From: Chromatiales bacterium
GTDB lineage: Bacteria; Pseudomonadota; Gammaproteobacteria; Steroidobacterales; Woeseiaceae
Length of the DNA stretch: 56,475 nucleotides
Assembly (NCBI GenBank): GCA_004282875.1
Contig: SHLT01000004.1
Coordinates: 1 to 56,475, forward strand
Reading direction: 5' to 3'
Part shown: positions 22,863 to 30,994 of the stretch, piece by piece
Layout of the letters: every line of letters starts with the position of its first letter
Position numbering within the stretch: the stretch's first letter is position 1
Position numbers and translations under genes: made by a program
The notes under the pieces: generated by a model
Seen by the model: the letters and a program-made list of their open reading frames with translations, nothing else
The model's database searches: none
Told to the model about the DNA's origin: nothing

Positions 22863-23726
22863 TCAGACGGCCATCGCGTTACGCAGTTTCTTGATGGCGT
22901 TGGCCTCGAGCTGGCGGATGCGCTCGGCCGAGATGCCGTACTCGTCGGCGAGCTCGTGCAGCGTCATCTTGCTCTCGGTCAGCCAGCGCGCCTCGATGAT
23001 GCGCCGTGCGCGGTCGTCAAGAATGTTCAAGGCCGCGGTCATGCGCGTCGTTGCATCTTCATTGAAATCCGCAGTCTCGACCTGTTTGGCCGGATCCGAG
23101 TCCGGAGCAGGCAGGTAGGCAGCCGGCGTGAAGTTGCGGTCGTCGTCAAGATCCGGCGTCGGATCGAAGATAGCGTCCCGCGAGTGCAGGCGCTTTTCCA
23201 TTTCCGTGACTTCCTTCGCGCTCACACCAAGATCGTCCGCTACCGCTTCCGTTTCCGCTGCCGACAACCAGGCAAGCGTTTTTTTCTTCTTGCGAAGATT
23301 GAAGAACAGCTTGCGTTGCGCCTTGGTCGTGGCCACTTTCACAATGCGCCAGTTCTTGAGAACAAACTCGTGAATTTCGGCGCGAATCCAGTGGACGGCG
23401 AACGACACGAGTCGTACGTCGTAGGACGGGTCGAAGCGCTTGACGGCTTTCATCAGGCCAACGTTGCCTTCCTGGATAAGATCATTCAGGGGCAGGCCAT
23501 AGCCCGTGTAACCCTTGGCGATGTGGACGACGAATCGCAGGTGCGCCATAACGAGCTCGCGTGCGGCTTCGAGATCTTCTTCTTCCCGGAAACGCGTGGC
23601 CAGCGACTGTTCGTCCTCCTTGGACAGCACAGGAATCGAACCGACGGCCTGGATATAGGCGTCGAGGCTGCCTACCGGACCTGCCAGTGCGAGTTCGTGA
23701 TTGCTTGTGGCTAAAGCGGTTGTCAT
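22863..23726 (-). CDS. rpoH: RNA polymerase sigma factor RpoH (sigma-32)
   Basis: A 287-residue product from the ATG at 23726, which has GGAGG seven bases upstream; the TTG codon before it is unlikely to be used. Region 2 has DLIQEGNVGLMKAVKRFDP and VRLVSFAVHWIRAEI, the RpoH box QRKLFFNLR is at about 137-145, and region 4 has LHELADEYGISAERIRQLE. It directs transcription of heat-shock genes such as groESL and dnaK. A perfect CIRCE operator lies 27 bases upstream of the start, which suggests that HrcA represses this gene. Confidence 0.97.
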   Translation of the reverse strand: MTTALATSNHELALAGPVGSLDAYIQAVGSIPVLSKEDEQSLATRFREEEDLEAARELVMAHLRFVVHIAKGYTGYGLPLNDLIQEGNVGLMKAVKRFDPSYDVRLVSFAVHWIRAEIHEFVLKNWRIVKVATTKAQRKLFFNLRKKKKTLAWLSAAETEAVADDLGVSAKEVTEMEKRLHSRDAIFDPTPDLDDDRNFTPAAYLPAPDSDPAKQVETADFNEDATTRMTAALNILDDRARRIIEARWLTESKMTLHELADEYGISAERIRQLEANAIKKLRNAMAV

Positions 23727-23753
23727 CAATTGCCTCCGTTATGGCGTTCAATT

Positions 23754-23780
23754 TTAGCACTCGGCGAGTTAGAGTGCTAA
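23754..23780 (-). promoter_or_regulatory. CIRCE operator (HrcA site) upstream of rpoH
   Basis: TTAGCACTC at 23754-23762 and GAGTGCTAA at 23772-23780, separated by nine bases, give an exact match to the CIRCE consensus bound by the heat-shock repressor HrcA. The site is 27 bp upstream of the rpoH ATG. CIRCE is usually found at groESL and hrcA-grpE-dnaK operons. Confidence 0.92.
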
Positions 23781-23865
23781 CAAGTCCTGCGAGTTCCCAA
23801 AATATGCAGAAATAATGCTTTAGAAATCAGGAGTATAAAGTCTTCTGCCTCCACCATTTGTAACA

Positions 23866-24432
23866 TTATGCAACGTCGGATCGAGGCGTCTGCCAAGCGA
23901 AATCGGCAAATGCGTCGTCGAGGGTCGTGCCGGCGATGTGGTTCGTGTAGTTGCTGATGGTCTTCATGGCCACGCCCAGTACAACCTCGAGGATCTGCTG
24001 CTGCCCGTAGCCCGCGGCCAGGAAGCTCCCGATATCCGCCTTGGACAGCCACCCTTTCCGGTCCACCATTTTTCTCGTAAATACCCGTAATGCCTCGAGT
24101 TTTTCGTCTGCGATCGGCTCGTCATTGCGAATGGACTCAATGACGTCCAGCGGCAGCTTCTGCATGGCCGAGATGGCCGAATGCGCCCCGATGCAGTACT
24201 CGCATTCGTTGTAGCGGCTTACTGTGAGCAGGATGACCTGCTGCTGGGTCGCATCGAAGCTGGTTTCGCCCACGAGCTTGCCGAGGGCCAGGTAGCCTTT
24301 GGCCGTCGCGGGCGCGTGCGCCATGGTACCGAGCAGGTTGGGGACAAAACCGTAGTTCTTCTGGACCTGCTCGAGGACGTCGCGGCCTTGTGCGTCTGCA
24401 GTTTCCAGCGTGTGCGGAGTGAAATCGGTCAT
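23866..24432 (-). CDS. AhpD-like / carboxymuconolactone decarboxylase family protein
   Basis: A 188-residue all-helical product. The redox motif CEYCIGAHS (about residues 77-85) gives the C-x-x-C-x-x-x-H of AhpD-type peroxidase partners. NYGFVPNLLGTMAHAPA and YTNHIAGT are also typical. The family includes alkyl hydroperoxidase components and decarboxylases; with the C-x-x-C intact, a thiol-peroxide role is more likely. It is divergent from a TetR regulator, and a 16-bp palindrome lies just upstream of each start. Confidence 0.88.
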   Translation of the reverse strand: MTDFTPHTLETADAQGRDVLEQVQKNYGFVPNLLGTMAHAPATAKGYLALGKLVGETSFDATQQQVILLTVSRYNECEYCIGAHSAISAMQKLPLDVIESIRNDEPIADEKLEALRVFTRKMVDRKGWLSKADIGSFLAAGYGQQQILEVVLGVAMKTISNYTNHIAGTTLDDAFADFAWQTPRSDVA

Positions 24433-24447
24433 AAGAGCGCCTCATTA

Positions 24448-24463
24448 TTGAATGTTTATTCAA
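24448..24463. promoter_or_regulatory. TetR-type operator, copy 1
   Basis: TTGAATGTTTATTCAA, a perfect TTGAAT-N4-ATTCAA palindrome, ends 16 bp upstream of the AhpD-like start. A second copy lies by the TetR gene. It is the likely binding site of that regulator. Confidence 0.75.
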
Positions 24464-24517
24464 ATATACGTCAAAAAAATACGGCAATTGCCGTGACGGA
24501 GGAGAATACTAGCGATT

Positions 24518-24535
24518 CTTGAATAATAATTCAAG
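24518..24535. promoter_or_regulatory. TetR-type operator, copy 2
   Basis: CTTGAATAATAATTCAAG is a perfect palindrome containing TTGAAT-N4-ATTCAA, 19 bp upstream of the TetR-family start codon and 71 bp centre to centre from copy 1. It suggests autoregulation. Confidence 0.78.
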
Positions 24536-24553
24536 TATCGCTACACTACCCCC

Positions 24554-25147
24554 ATGCCAAGACATGCCGAATATGACCGAGACCAGGTGGTTGCTGCCGC
24601 AACGGCCGTTTTCTGGGAGCGGGGCTACAGCCAGACGTCGGTTGGGGACCTCGTGACCGCAACCGGGCTGCAGCCTGGCAGCCTGTACGCCGCGTTTGGC
24701 AACAAAAAGGGGCTGTTTCTCGAGGTCATCGATCAGTACAACCAGACCTTCATCAGCAAAATTCATGCTTTGCGCCGGCAACACGGCGCCGCACTCCCGA
24801 AAATCCGTGGATTGCTTCAGCAAATCGCGGATGAGGTCGCGCAGGGCGAGGCCGACCGTGGCTGCCTGACCGTGAATGCACTGCTGGAGATGTCGCAGCA
24901 CGATGCGGACATTGCCGATCGGCTGCATACTTACAATGCGCGGCTAAGGAAGGCGTTCGCCTGGCTCGTCAAGGATGCCCAGGCCGAGGGCGACGTGCCC
25001 AGCGGGCAGAATCCGAACGAACAGGCTGCCTTCGTGATCAACAACATCTGGGGCATGCGGGTCATGTGCAAAAGCCGACCCGATCAGCCGAGCCTCGAGG
25101 CGATTGTCACGGGCGTTCTGGTCGCCCTGCAGAGCGAGCCTGCCTAG
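24554..25147 (+). CDS. TetR family transcriptional regulator
   Basis: A 197-residue product. The N-terminal helix-turn-helix (about 8-55) reads QVVAAATAVFWERGYSQTSV, then LVTATGLQPGSLYAAFGNKKGLF, the standard TetR DNA-binding unit. The C-terminal helical part would bind an inducer; DRGCLTVNALLE suggests the group that often controls oxidoreductase genes. It is divergent from the AhpD-like gene, with two matching palindromes in between, so it probably represses both. The 3' end overlaps ftsX by four bases. Confidence 0.92.
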   Translation: MPRHAEYDRDQVVAAATAVFWERGYSQTSVGDLVTATGLQPGSLYAAFGNKKGLFLEVIDQYNQTFISKIHALRRQHGAALPKIRGLLQQIADEVAQGEADRGCLTVNALLEMSQHDADIADRLHTYNARLRKAFAWLVKDAQAEGDVPSGQNPNEQAAFVINNIWGMRVMCKSRPDQPSLEAIVTGVLVALQSEPA

Positions 25148-26109
25148 CGTGGTTCAATGCGCCGCATGTGCCTCGCGGCGGTGAACCACGAGCCAAACAA
25201 GCCGAGAAACACACCGACCCCGACGATAGCCAGCGCTTCCTCAAGGCTCATCGCCGCAATCGAAATATTGCTCTGGTAAAGCCCTGCCAGCCTAGCCACC
25301 GGGCCGTGCAGCAGGAACAGTCCGTAGTACACGAGCCCCAGCGCCAGCAACCCCCCGAAAAGGCCGTACCAGAACCCGGTCCAGAGAAACGGCCGACGCA
25401 CAAACGCATTGCTCGCGCCGATCAGCTTGGTGACCTCGATTTCATCGCGGCGATTTTCAATATCCAGACGAATCGTATTGCCAATGATGACGACGATGGC
25501 AATGGCAAGCAGCGCTGCGCCAATCGCAATGGCCTGCCTGACGATATCCAGAATCGCATGAAAACGTTGCACCCACTCCGTATCGACCTGGACGAACTCG
25601 GCTTCCGGCAGATTGCCGAGTTCTTCCTGCAACAAAATCATTGAGCCACTTGTGTTCCCGGCACCGGGACGAACCACCAGCGTGTGCGGCAGCGGGTTGT
25701 TCGGGAGCTGATCAAGTGCCGAACCAAATCCGGAGTGCGCCTTGAAATCCGCCAGGGCTTGCGACGCACTGATAAACGAAACCGAATCCACATCGGCTCG
25801 CTGTTCTATAAGTCGAGCCAGCCCCGCAGCCTGGTCTTCCGTGATGTCCTGTTTCAGGAACACAGAAAAATCGAGCGCATTGTCCCAACTGCCGCTGATC
25901 GACTGCGCGTTCTTGACGATAAGATTAATTGCCGCTGGCAACGCGAGCGTAACCGCAATCACCAATATGATCATGAAACTCGAAAACGGATGTCGCACGA
26001 GCCGCCCAAGCGACGCCACCGAAATACTGAGGTGACGTGCAAACCAGATCGCGAGCGGGCTCGACTTTCGGACCGGAGCGACGGCGTCGGCGTTTCGCGT
26101 TATAGCCAT
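25144..26109 (-). CDS. ftsX: Cell division protein FtsX
   Basis: A 321-residue inner-membrane protein. The first membrane helix (about 42-65) is followed by the periplasmic domain (about 70-175), and three further helices lie at about 188-212, 240-262 and 285-305. DIENRRDEIEVTKLIGAS and RRPFLWTGFWYGLFGG are the FtsX family signatures. With FtsE it forms an ABC-type complex that controls murein hydrolases at the septum. Its start overlaps the end of ftsE by 10 bp. Confidence 0.96.
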   Translation of the reverse strand: MAITRNADAVAPVRKSSPLAIWFARHLSISVASLGRLVRHPFSSFMIILVIAVTLALPAAINLIVKNAQSISGSWDNALDFSVFLKQDITEDQAAGLARLIEQRADVDSVSFISASQALADFKAHSGFGSALDQLPNNPLPHTLVVRPGAGNTSGSMILLQEELGNLPEAEFVQVDTEWVQRFHAILDIVRQAIAIGAALLAIAIVVIIGNTIRLDIENRRDEIEVTKLIGASNAFVRRPFLWTGFWYGLFGGLLALGLVYYGLFLLHGPVARLAGLYQSNISIAAMSLEEALAIVGVGVFLGLFGSWFTAARHMRRIEPR

Positions 26110-26783
26110 TCGTCCGCATCCTCTTCCACCTGGGGTTGCAGCCGGCCTTCTTCGAGCGCGATTCGCCGGCAGCCGAGACGATCGATCAATGATATGTCGT
26201 GACTCGCGATCAGCAGCGTGACGCCGACTTCGTTAAAGCGGCGAAAGATGCGCATGACTTCGAGCGAGAGCTCGGGATCCAGGTTGCCGGTTGGCTCATC
26301 GGCGATCAGAAGCTTCGGGCGTGACACGATGGCGCGCGCGATACCTACCCGTTGCTGCTCACCGGCAGACAGGGTCTCCGGGCGTTGCTTCTCCTTGTGC
26401 AGCAAACCGACCTGGTCGAGCGCGGCGCGCACCTTGCGGCTCGCTTCCCGGTGACCGACGCCCGCGATAACAAGCGGCAGCGCGACGTTGTCGGACACCG
26501 GTCGGTCATACAACAACTTGTGGTCCTGGAAGACCATGCCGATCTGCCGCCGATAGGCAGGAATCCTGCGCCGCTTCACGCGACGCGTGTTCATGCCATC
26601 GACGATAACCTGCCCATTCGTGGGGCGCTCGATCAGCGCAATCAAACGTAACAACGTGCTTTTGCCGGCACCGGAGTGGCCGGTCACGAAGACCATCTCG
26701 CCTTTGTCCACGGCGAGACTCAGGCCGGAGAGAGCTTCCTGCCCCCCGGGGAATCGCTTGGTGACGTTTTCGAGCTGAATCAT
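26100..26783 (-). CDS. ftsE: Cell division ATP-binding protein FtsE
   Basis: A 227-residue ABC ATPase from the ATG at 26783. Walker A is GHSGAGKST (about 35-43), the signature is LSAGEQQRV (usual form LSGGEQQRV), Walker B is LLIADEPTGNLD, and the switch histidine is in IASHD. It couples ATP hydrolysis to FtsX. It lies 12 bp downstream of ftsY and overlaps ftsX, giving the classical ftsY-ftsE-ftsX operon. Confidence 0.97.
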   Translation of the reverse strand: MIQLENVTKRFPGGQEALSGLSLAVDKGEMVFVTGHSGAGKSTLLRLIALIERPTNGQVIVDGMNTRRVKRRRIPAYRRQIGMVFQDHKLLYDRPVSDNVALPLVIAGVGHREASRKVRAALDQVGLLHKEKQRPETLSAGEQQRVGIARAIVSRPKLLIADEPTGNLDPELSLEVMRIFRRFNEVGVTLLIASHDISLIDRLGCRRIALEEGRLQPQVEEDADEWL

Positions 26784-26795
26784 CAAGTCGTGGCT

Positions 26796-27761
26796 TCAGC
26801 CTTGTTGTCCTGATGTGAGCAACGCATCCGCAAACTCCGATGCAGAAAACGTCTGCATATCCTCCGCGGCCTCACCGATACCGATAAAGCGTACCGGTAC
26901 ACCGATCCGACCGGCGATAGCGAGAAGAATGCCACCCTTCGCGCTGCCATCCAACTTCGTTACCGTGAGCCCGGTAAGCCCGAGCGCCTCGTGAAACTTT
27001 TCAGCCTGGACCAGGGCGTTCTGACCCTGGCTGGCATCCAGGACCAGCATGATTTCATGCGGTGCCGTTGCGTCGCGCCTCGCAATGACGCGTTTGACCT
27101 TCGCGAGCTCATCCATGAGCCCTGTCTGGCTTTGCAGCCTCCCCGCCGTGTCCGCGAGCAGGATATCGATGTCACGCGCCCGCGCCGCGTCCATCGCATC
27201 GAAGATGACGGCCGCCGGGTCGGCACCGGCCTGCTGCGCGATAACGGGGACGCCGTTTCTCTCGCCCCACGCCTGGAGCTGTTCCACCGCCGCGGCACGA
27301 AACGTGTCGCCCGCGGCCAGCATGACCGAGTAGCCCTGGTCTTTGAAACGACGTGCGAGCTTGCCGATCGTCGTTGTCTTGCCCGCACCATTCACGCCCA
27401 CCATAAGAATGACATACGGCCCCTCGGCATTCGGGTTCTCGATGGTGAGCGGCTCTTCGACCGGCTCGAGGATGTCACACACGGCGCTGTGCAGACCGCG
27501 CTGCAGTGCCTCAACATCTTTGAGCTCTTTGCGTGCGAGCCGCTTTTGCAGCTCGGCAATGATGCGCTCGGTCGTCTCGACGCCGACATCGGCCATCACG
27601 AGAAGGCTCTCGAGCTCCTCGAGGACGCCCTCATCAATCTTGCCCCCGGGCGCGAGATTGGCGAGGTCATAAGTAAGCCAGCTGTCGCCTCGATTTATGC
27701 GGGCGCGCAGGCGCTTGATGAAGCCTTCGCGTTTCTCGGGCTTTTCCTTTTTCCCAAACAT
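26796..27761 (-). CDS. ftsY: Signal recognition particle receptor FtsY
   Basis: A 321-residue SRP GTPase. The NG domain has GVNGAGKTTTIGKLA (G1, about 122-136), DTFRAAAVEQL, DTAGRLQSQ (G3), TKLDGSAKGG (G4) and FIGIGEAAEDM. The acidic N-terminal A domain of E. coli FtsY is almost absent; only a short basic stretch, FGKKEKPEKREG, precedes the NG domain. It brings ribosome-SRP complexes to the translocon. It is divergent from rsmD, 29 bp away. Confidence 0.97.
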   Translation of the reverse strand: MFGKKEKPEKREGFIKRLRARINRGDSWLTYDLANLAPGGKIDEGVLEELESLLVMADVGVETTERIIAELQKRLARKELKDVEALQRGLHSAVCDILEPVEEPLTIENPNAEGPYVILMVGVNGAGKTTTIGKLARRFKDQGYSVMLAAGDTFRAAAVEQLQAWGERNGVPVIAQQAGADPAAVIFDAMDAARARDIDILLADTAGRLQSQTGLMDELAKVKRVIARRDATAPHEIMLVLDASQGQNALVQAEKFHEALGLTGLTVTKLDGSAKGGILLAIAGRIGVPVRFIGIGEAAEDMQTFSASEFADALLTSGQQG

Positions 27762-27790
27762 ACGTTTACGATTCAGATACTCAAGGTGGG

Positions 27791-28396
27791 ATGGCCGTGG
27801 CCAGAAAAAAACAAAGTGCCAAATCCAAAAGCGGACGGCTGCGTATTGTAGCGGGAAACTGGCGTAGCCGCCTTTTGGATATTGCCGAGGTCGAGGGCCT
27901 TCGCCCGACTTCGGAGCGAATTCGCGAAACCCTCTTCAACTGGCTGGCACCCTCTCTTCACGGGTCGCGGTGCCTCGATCTCTATGCCGGAACCGGCGCG
28001 CTCGGCCTCGAAGCCCTGTCGCGGGGCGCGGCGGAAGCCGTCTTCGTGGAACGCTCCCCGGTGGCAGCCAGGCAACTGCAAAAAAACATCGACCTGCTCG
28101 ACGCACGCGGCGCGAGCGTCGTCACGGAGGGCGCACTGGACTACCTGCAGCGGGAGGCGTCAGGGCCGTTCGATTTCGTGTTTCTCGACCCGCCGTTTGC
28201 CGACGACTTGCTCGAGGAAACGTGTAGACTGTTGGCAGCCCGAGACCTGCTTGCTGCCGGAGCGCGGGTCTACCTGGAGCAGGATCGGGCCAAGCCCGAG
28301 CCACGCTTACCTGGCAACTGGACGATCAAGAAGAACAAAACAGCAGGCAACGTTCGCTACCTGCTTGCGATAGTTGAAGAGGACGACGAGCGATGA
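27791..28396 (+). CDS. rsmD: 16S rRNA (guanine(966)-N2)-methyltransferase RsmD
   Basis: A 201-residue class I methyltransferase. RIVAGNWRSRLLD, LRPTSERIRETLFNWL, LDLYAGTGALGLEALSRGA (SAM loop, about 57-75) and FVFLDPPFADD (catalytic DPPF, about 128-138) are diagnostic. It methylates G966 in the small ribosomal subunit. AAGGTGGG precedes the ATG closely. It overlaps coaD by four bases. Confidence 0.95.
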   Translation: MAVARKKQSAKSKSGRLRIVAGNWRSRLLDIAEVEGLRPTSERIRETLFNWLAPSLHGSRCLDLYAGTGALGLEALSRGAAEAVFVERSPVAARQLQKNIDLLDARGASVVTEGALDYLQREASGPFDFVFLDPPFADDLLEETCRLLAARDLLAAGARVYLEQDRAKPEPRLPGNWTIKKNKTAGNVRYLLAIVEEDDER

Positions 28397-28881
28397 TTAT
28401 TTCTGCGATGTATCCAGGCACCTTCGACCCGATAACGCTGGGGCACGAAGACTTCGTGCGGCGAGCATCGAGGCTTTATGAAAAGGTCGTGGTCGCCGTC
28501 GCGGCGGATACCGGGACCAAGAAGACGATGTTCTCGTTCGACGAACGAGTCGATCTCGCCCGGCGTTCACTCGCGGATATCGGCAACGTCGAGGTGACGG
28601 GCTACAAGGGGCTAACCATCGACTTTGCGGTCGAGAACGACTTAGCCGTCATTGTGCGTGGACTGCGCGCCGTATCCGACTTTGAGTACGAGTTTCAGCT
28701 GGCGAGCATGAACCGGGCGCTGACACGGGAAGTCGAAACCGCGTTCCTTACGCCGACCGACAAGTACACGTTCATTTCCTCGACCCTCGTGCGGGAAGTC
28801 GCACAGCTCGGCGGCGACGTCACGCAGTTTGTCTCGCCGCTCGTCAAAGATGCGCTGCTGAAGAAGGTCGGTCGCGCCTGA
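28393..28881 (+). CDS. coaD: Phosphopantetheine adenylyltransferase
   Basis: A 162-residue nucleotidyltransferase. YPGTFDPITLGHEDFVRRAS carries the T/H-x-G-H nucleotide-binding motif, VIVRGLRAVSDFEYEFQLA binds phosphopantetheine, and the ISSTLVREVAQLGGDV segment is the second signature. It makes dephospho-CoA, the fourth step of CoA synthesis. The ATG overlaps the rsmD stop, and the stop touches the convergent mutM stop. Confidence 0.97.
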   Translation: MIISAMYPGTFDPITLGHEDFVRRASRLYEKVVVAVAADTGTKKTMFSFDERVDLARRSLADIGNVEVTGYKGLTIDFAVENDLAVIVRGLRAVSDFEYEFQLASMNRALTREVETAFLTPTDKYTFISSTLVREVAQLGGDVTQFVSPLVKDALLKKVGRA

Positions 28882-29694
28882 TCAGGTCTGGCAGGACATG
28901 CAGTAGTAGGTCGAGCGCTGACCCTGGACGAACGCCTTGATGATCGTGTTGCAGCAACGGCAATGCTCGCCTTCCCGGTCGTAGACTTCGAGCTGCTGTT
29001 TGAAATAACCCGGCTCGCCGTCGCCACCGTAGAAATCCCGTAGCGTCGTTCCGCCTGCCTTTATGGCTCGGGCAAGTATGTCCCTGATCGCGTCGGCGAG
29101 TGCATCGTAGCGATGTCTTGCCGTGCGACCTGCGGCGCGCTTCGGGTTGATACCGGCGAGGAACAGGGATTCGCTCGCGTAAATGTTGCCAACGCCGACG
29201 ACCACGTGTGCGTTCATGATGAACTGCTTGATGCTGACTTTGCGGCCGCGGGATTTGCGCCACAGGTACTCGCCGTCAAACTCGTCACCTAAAGGTTCCG
29301 GCCCGAGCTTCTCGAGCAGCGGGTGCGTGAGAGGGTCTTTGCTGAGGTGGAAGGAACCAAAGCGTCGCGGGTCCCGAAACCGCAGGGTCTTCCCCGAGTC
29401 GAGTTCGATGTCGATGTGGTCGTGCACACTGGAGGGCGCGTCGTGGTCGACGATGAAGACGCTGCCGGTCATGCCGAGGTGCAGGATGATGGTGTCGGCA
29501 TCGGTCCTGATCAGGATGTACTTCGCACGCCTGCCGACGGAATCGACGACCCGGCCCTGGAGTTTTCGCTCCACGCCCCTGGCAACGGGCCAGCGCAGGC
29601 GCCGGTCGCGCACCACCACGCGTGTGATCCGGGTACCTGCGATCCACGGCTCGATGCCACGGCGGCTGGTTTCGACTTCGGGTAACTCGGGCAT
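28882..29694 (-). CDS. mutM: Formamidopyrimidine-DNA glycosylase
   Basis: A 270-residue DNA repair enzyme. PELPEVETSRRGIEPW at the N terminus supplies the catalytic proline and glutamate. KQFIMNAHVVVGVGNIYASE is the H2TH region. The C-terminal zinc finger has CRCC and CMSCQ ligands. It removes 8-oxoguanine and nicks the strand. It lies downstream of rpmB-rpmG on the same strand but behind a terminator. Confidence 0.97.
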   Translation of the reverse strand: MPELPEVETSRRGIEPWIAGTRITRVVVRDRRLRWPVARGVERKLQGRVVDSVGRRAKYILIRTDADTIILHLGMTGSVFIVDHDAPSSVHDHIDIELDSGKTLRFRDPRRFGSFHLSKDPLTHPLLEKLGPEPLGDEFDGEYLWRKSRGRKVSIKQFIMNAHVVVGVGNIYASESLFLAGINPKRAAGRTARHRYDALADAIRDILARAIKAGGTTLRDFYGGDGEPGYFKQQLEVYDREGEHCRCCNTIIKAFVQGQRSTYYCMSCQT

Positions 29695-29730
29695 GGCCTA
29701 TTGTAATCAGGGAGAGCAAGGGCCGGACAC

Positions 29731-29757
29731 AAAAAAACCCGCACGAGGCGGGCCTTT
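29731..29757 (-). terminator. Rho-independent terminator after rpmG
   Basis: Read on the - strand, a CCCGC/GCGGG stem is followed by seven T residues (A-tract at 29731-29737 on the + strand). It lies between rpmG and mutM. Confidence 0.8.
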
Positions 29758-29778
29758 CTGGAACAACGCCGGGCGTTG

Positions 29779-29934
29779 CTACTTGATCTTGGCTTCCTTG
29801 TAGATCACGTGCTTGCGGATCGTCGGATCGTACTTCTTCGTCTCCAACTTCTCGGGGTGCAAACGCTTGTTCTTCGTAGCCGTGTAGTAATGGCCGGTGC
29901 CGGCCGTCGATACGAGTTTGATCTTGTCGCGCAT
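29779..29934 (-). CDS. rpmG: 50S ribosomal protein L33
   Basis: A 51-residue protein, [20 protein letters not shown]..., ending [10 protein letters not shown]. Conserved blocks are [23 protein letters not shown] and RKHV. No zinc-binding cysteines are present, so this is the zinc-independent form. AGGAGG-like sequence (GGAGGATTTGAG) lies just upstream of the ATG. It follows rpmB by 14 bp. Confidence 0.96.
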   Translation of the reverse strand: MRDKIKLVSTAGTGHYYTATKNKRLHPEKLETKKYDPTIRKHVIYKEAKIK

Positions 29935-29948
29935 CTCAAATCCTCCGC

Positions 29949-30185
29949 TTAAACGTGCGTGCCGGCAGCGCGCAGGTCGGCGACGACCTTATCGATACCG
30001 TGCTTGTCGATGATACGCAGGCCCTTGTGCGAGACGCGCAGGCGAACGTAGCGCTTCTCGGATTCGAGCCAGAATCGCTTGTTCTGCAGGTTGGGCAGAA
30101 AGCGACGACGAGTTCTGTTATTTGCGTGGGAAACGTTATTGCCGCTCATCGGGCGCTTCCCAGTCACTTGGCAAACCTTGGACAT
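29949..30185 (-). CDS. rpmB: 50S ribosomal protein L28
   Basis: A 78-residue protein. [30 protein letters not shown], and [16 protein letters not shown] are the L28 signatures. A single cysteine (C5) remains of the zinc site found in some relatives. It is co-transcribed with rpmG. Confidence 0.97.
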   Translation of the reverse strand: MSKVCQVTGKRPMSGNNVSHANNRTRRRFLPNLQNKRFWLESEKRYVRLRVSHKGLRIIDKHGIDKVVADLRAAGTHV

Positions 30186-30208
30186 GACCTTAAGTCTCTG
30201 ATTCTATT

Positions 30209-30233
30209 AAAAGTTGCCCGCGACGGGCGGGCA
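30209..30233 (-). terminator. Possible terminator between radC and rpmB
   Basis: GCCCGC at 30216-30221 pairs with GCGGGC at 30227-30232. On the - strand the stem is followed by AACTTTTAATAG, a weak T-tract. It would end radC transcription, or lie in the rpmB leader. Confidence 0.4.
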
Positions 30234-30281
30234 GAGAGCGAGACTTTATACCAGCGGCGGCAATTCAATTCAAGGGCTCAT

Positions 30282-30923
30282 TCAGAGTAAGCCGCGACTG
30301 GCCAGCGATGTGGCCCGCCCGTCGCCGATTATAAGGTGATCCAGGAGCCGGATATCGACCAGTTCGAGGGCCGATTTGAGGCGTTTTGTAATGCGCTCGT
30401 CGGCCTGGCTGGGCTCGGCGACACCGCTCGGGTGGTTATGGGCCAGGATCACCGCGGCCGCGTTGACGGCCAGGGCCTCCTTAACCACCTCCCTCGGGTA
30501 CACGCTCGTGCCGTCTATCGTGCCGCGAAACAGCTCGTCGAAGCTCAGCACGCGATGCCGGTTGTCCAGGAACAGGCAGCAGAACAGCTCGTGATCAAGG
30601 TGGCGCAACCGGGATTTCAGGTAGCCTTCAGTATCGGCCGGGCTGCGGATTGCCTCACCCACCGGCAACGATTCTGAATAGTAGCGGCGCGCAAGCTCGG
30701 GAAGGGCCCGTAGTGTCTCGAGTCGGCTGTGGCCGACGCCGCGACAGCGCAGAATGTCGTTGGTATCGGCCTGCAGCAGCTCTCGCAGGCTGCCAAAGCG
30801 AGTTAACAGGCGAGCCGCGACCTGGCCGCTCAGCACGGCCGCGAGCAGTCGCGTGTCGCTCCAGTCCCTGAGCGTTTCATAGTCCATGCGCCGATGCTGT
30901 GGCTTCGGGCTATGTGCATACAA
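30282..30923 (-). CDS. radC: RadC/YicR-type JAMM domain protein
   Basis: A 213-residue product. The N-terminal helix-hairpin-helix part (about 35-65) has RFGSLRELL and ILRCRGVGHSRLETL. The C-terminal JAB/MPN domain (about 90-213) has AVILAHNHPSGVAEPSQADE, the JAMM zinc motif. Function in the cell is unsettled. It is slightly short at the N terminus, where the family usually reads L-x-D-x-E-L-L-A-x-x-L. A second ATG twelve codons in is a possible start. The 5' end is partly duplicated 780 bp to the right. Confidence 0.93.
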   Translation of the reverse strand: MYAHSPKPQHRRMDYETLRDWSDTRLLAAVLSGQVAARLLTRFGSLRELLQADTNDILRCRGVGHSRLETLRALPELARRYYSESLPVGEAIRSPADTEGYLKSRLRHLDHELFCCLFLDNRHRVLSFDELFRGTIDGTSVYPREVVKEALAVNAAAVILAHNHPSGVAEPSQADERITKRLKSALELVDIRLLDHLIIGDGRATSLASRGLL

Positions 30924-30957
30924 GCAGACTATCTATGCCGGATTGGCGGTTTCCCCG
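30904..30957. repeat. Direct repeat, left copy (radC 5' end and promoter region)
   Basis: TTCGGGC, ATGTGCATACAA, then GCCGGATTGGCGGTTTCCCCG. The copy at 31701-31753 matches the first 19 bases with one indel and about two thirds of the remaining 34, including GGTTTCCCCG. The two copies flank the gene at 31071. Confidence 0.7.
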
Positions 30958-30994
30958 TTCTTGAGGTCACTACGTAGTTACTCGAACGGACTCT

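Noticed and set aside
23781..23865. A sigma-70 promoter for rpoH upstream of the CIRCE site
   Set aside because: TATACT and TATTTT boxes can be found, but none has a good -35 at the right spacing, so no promoter is claimed.
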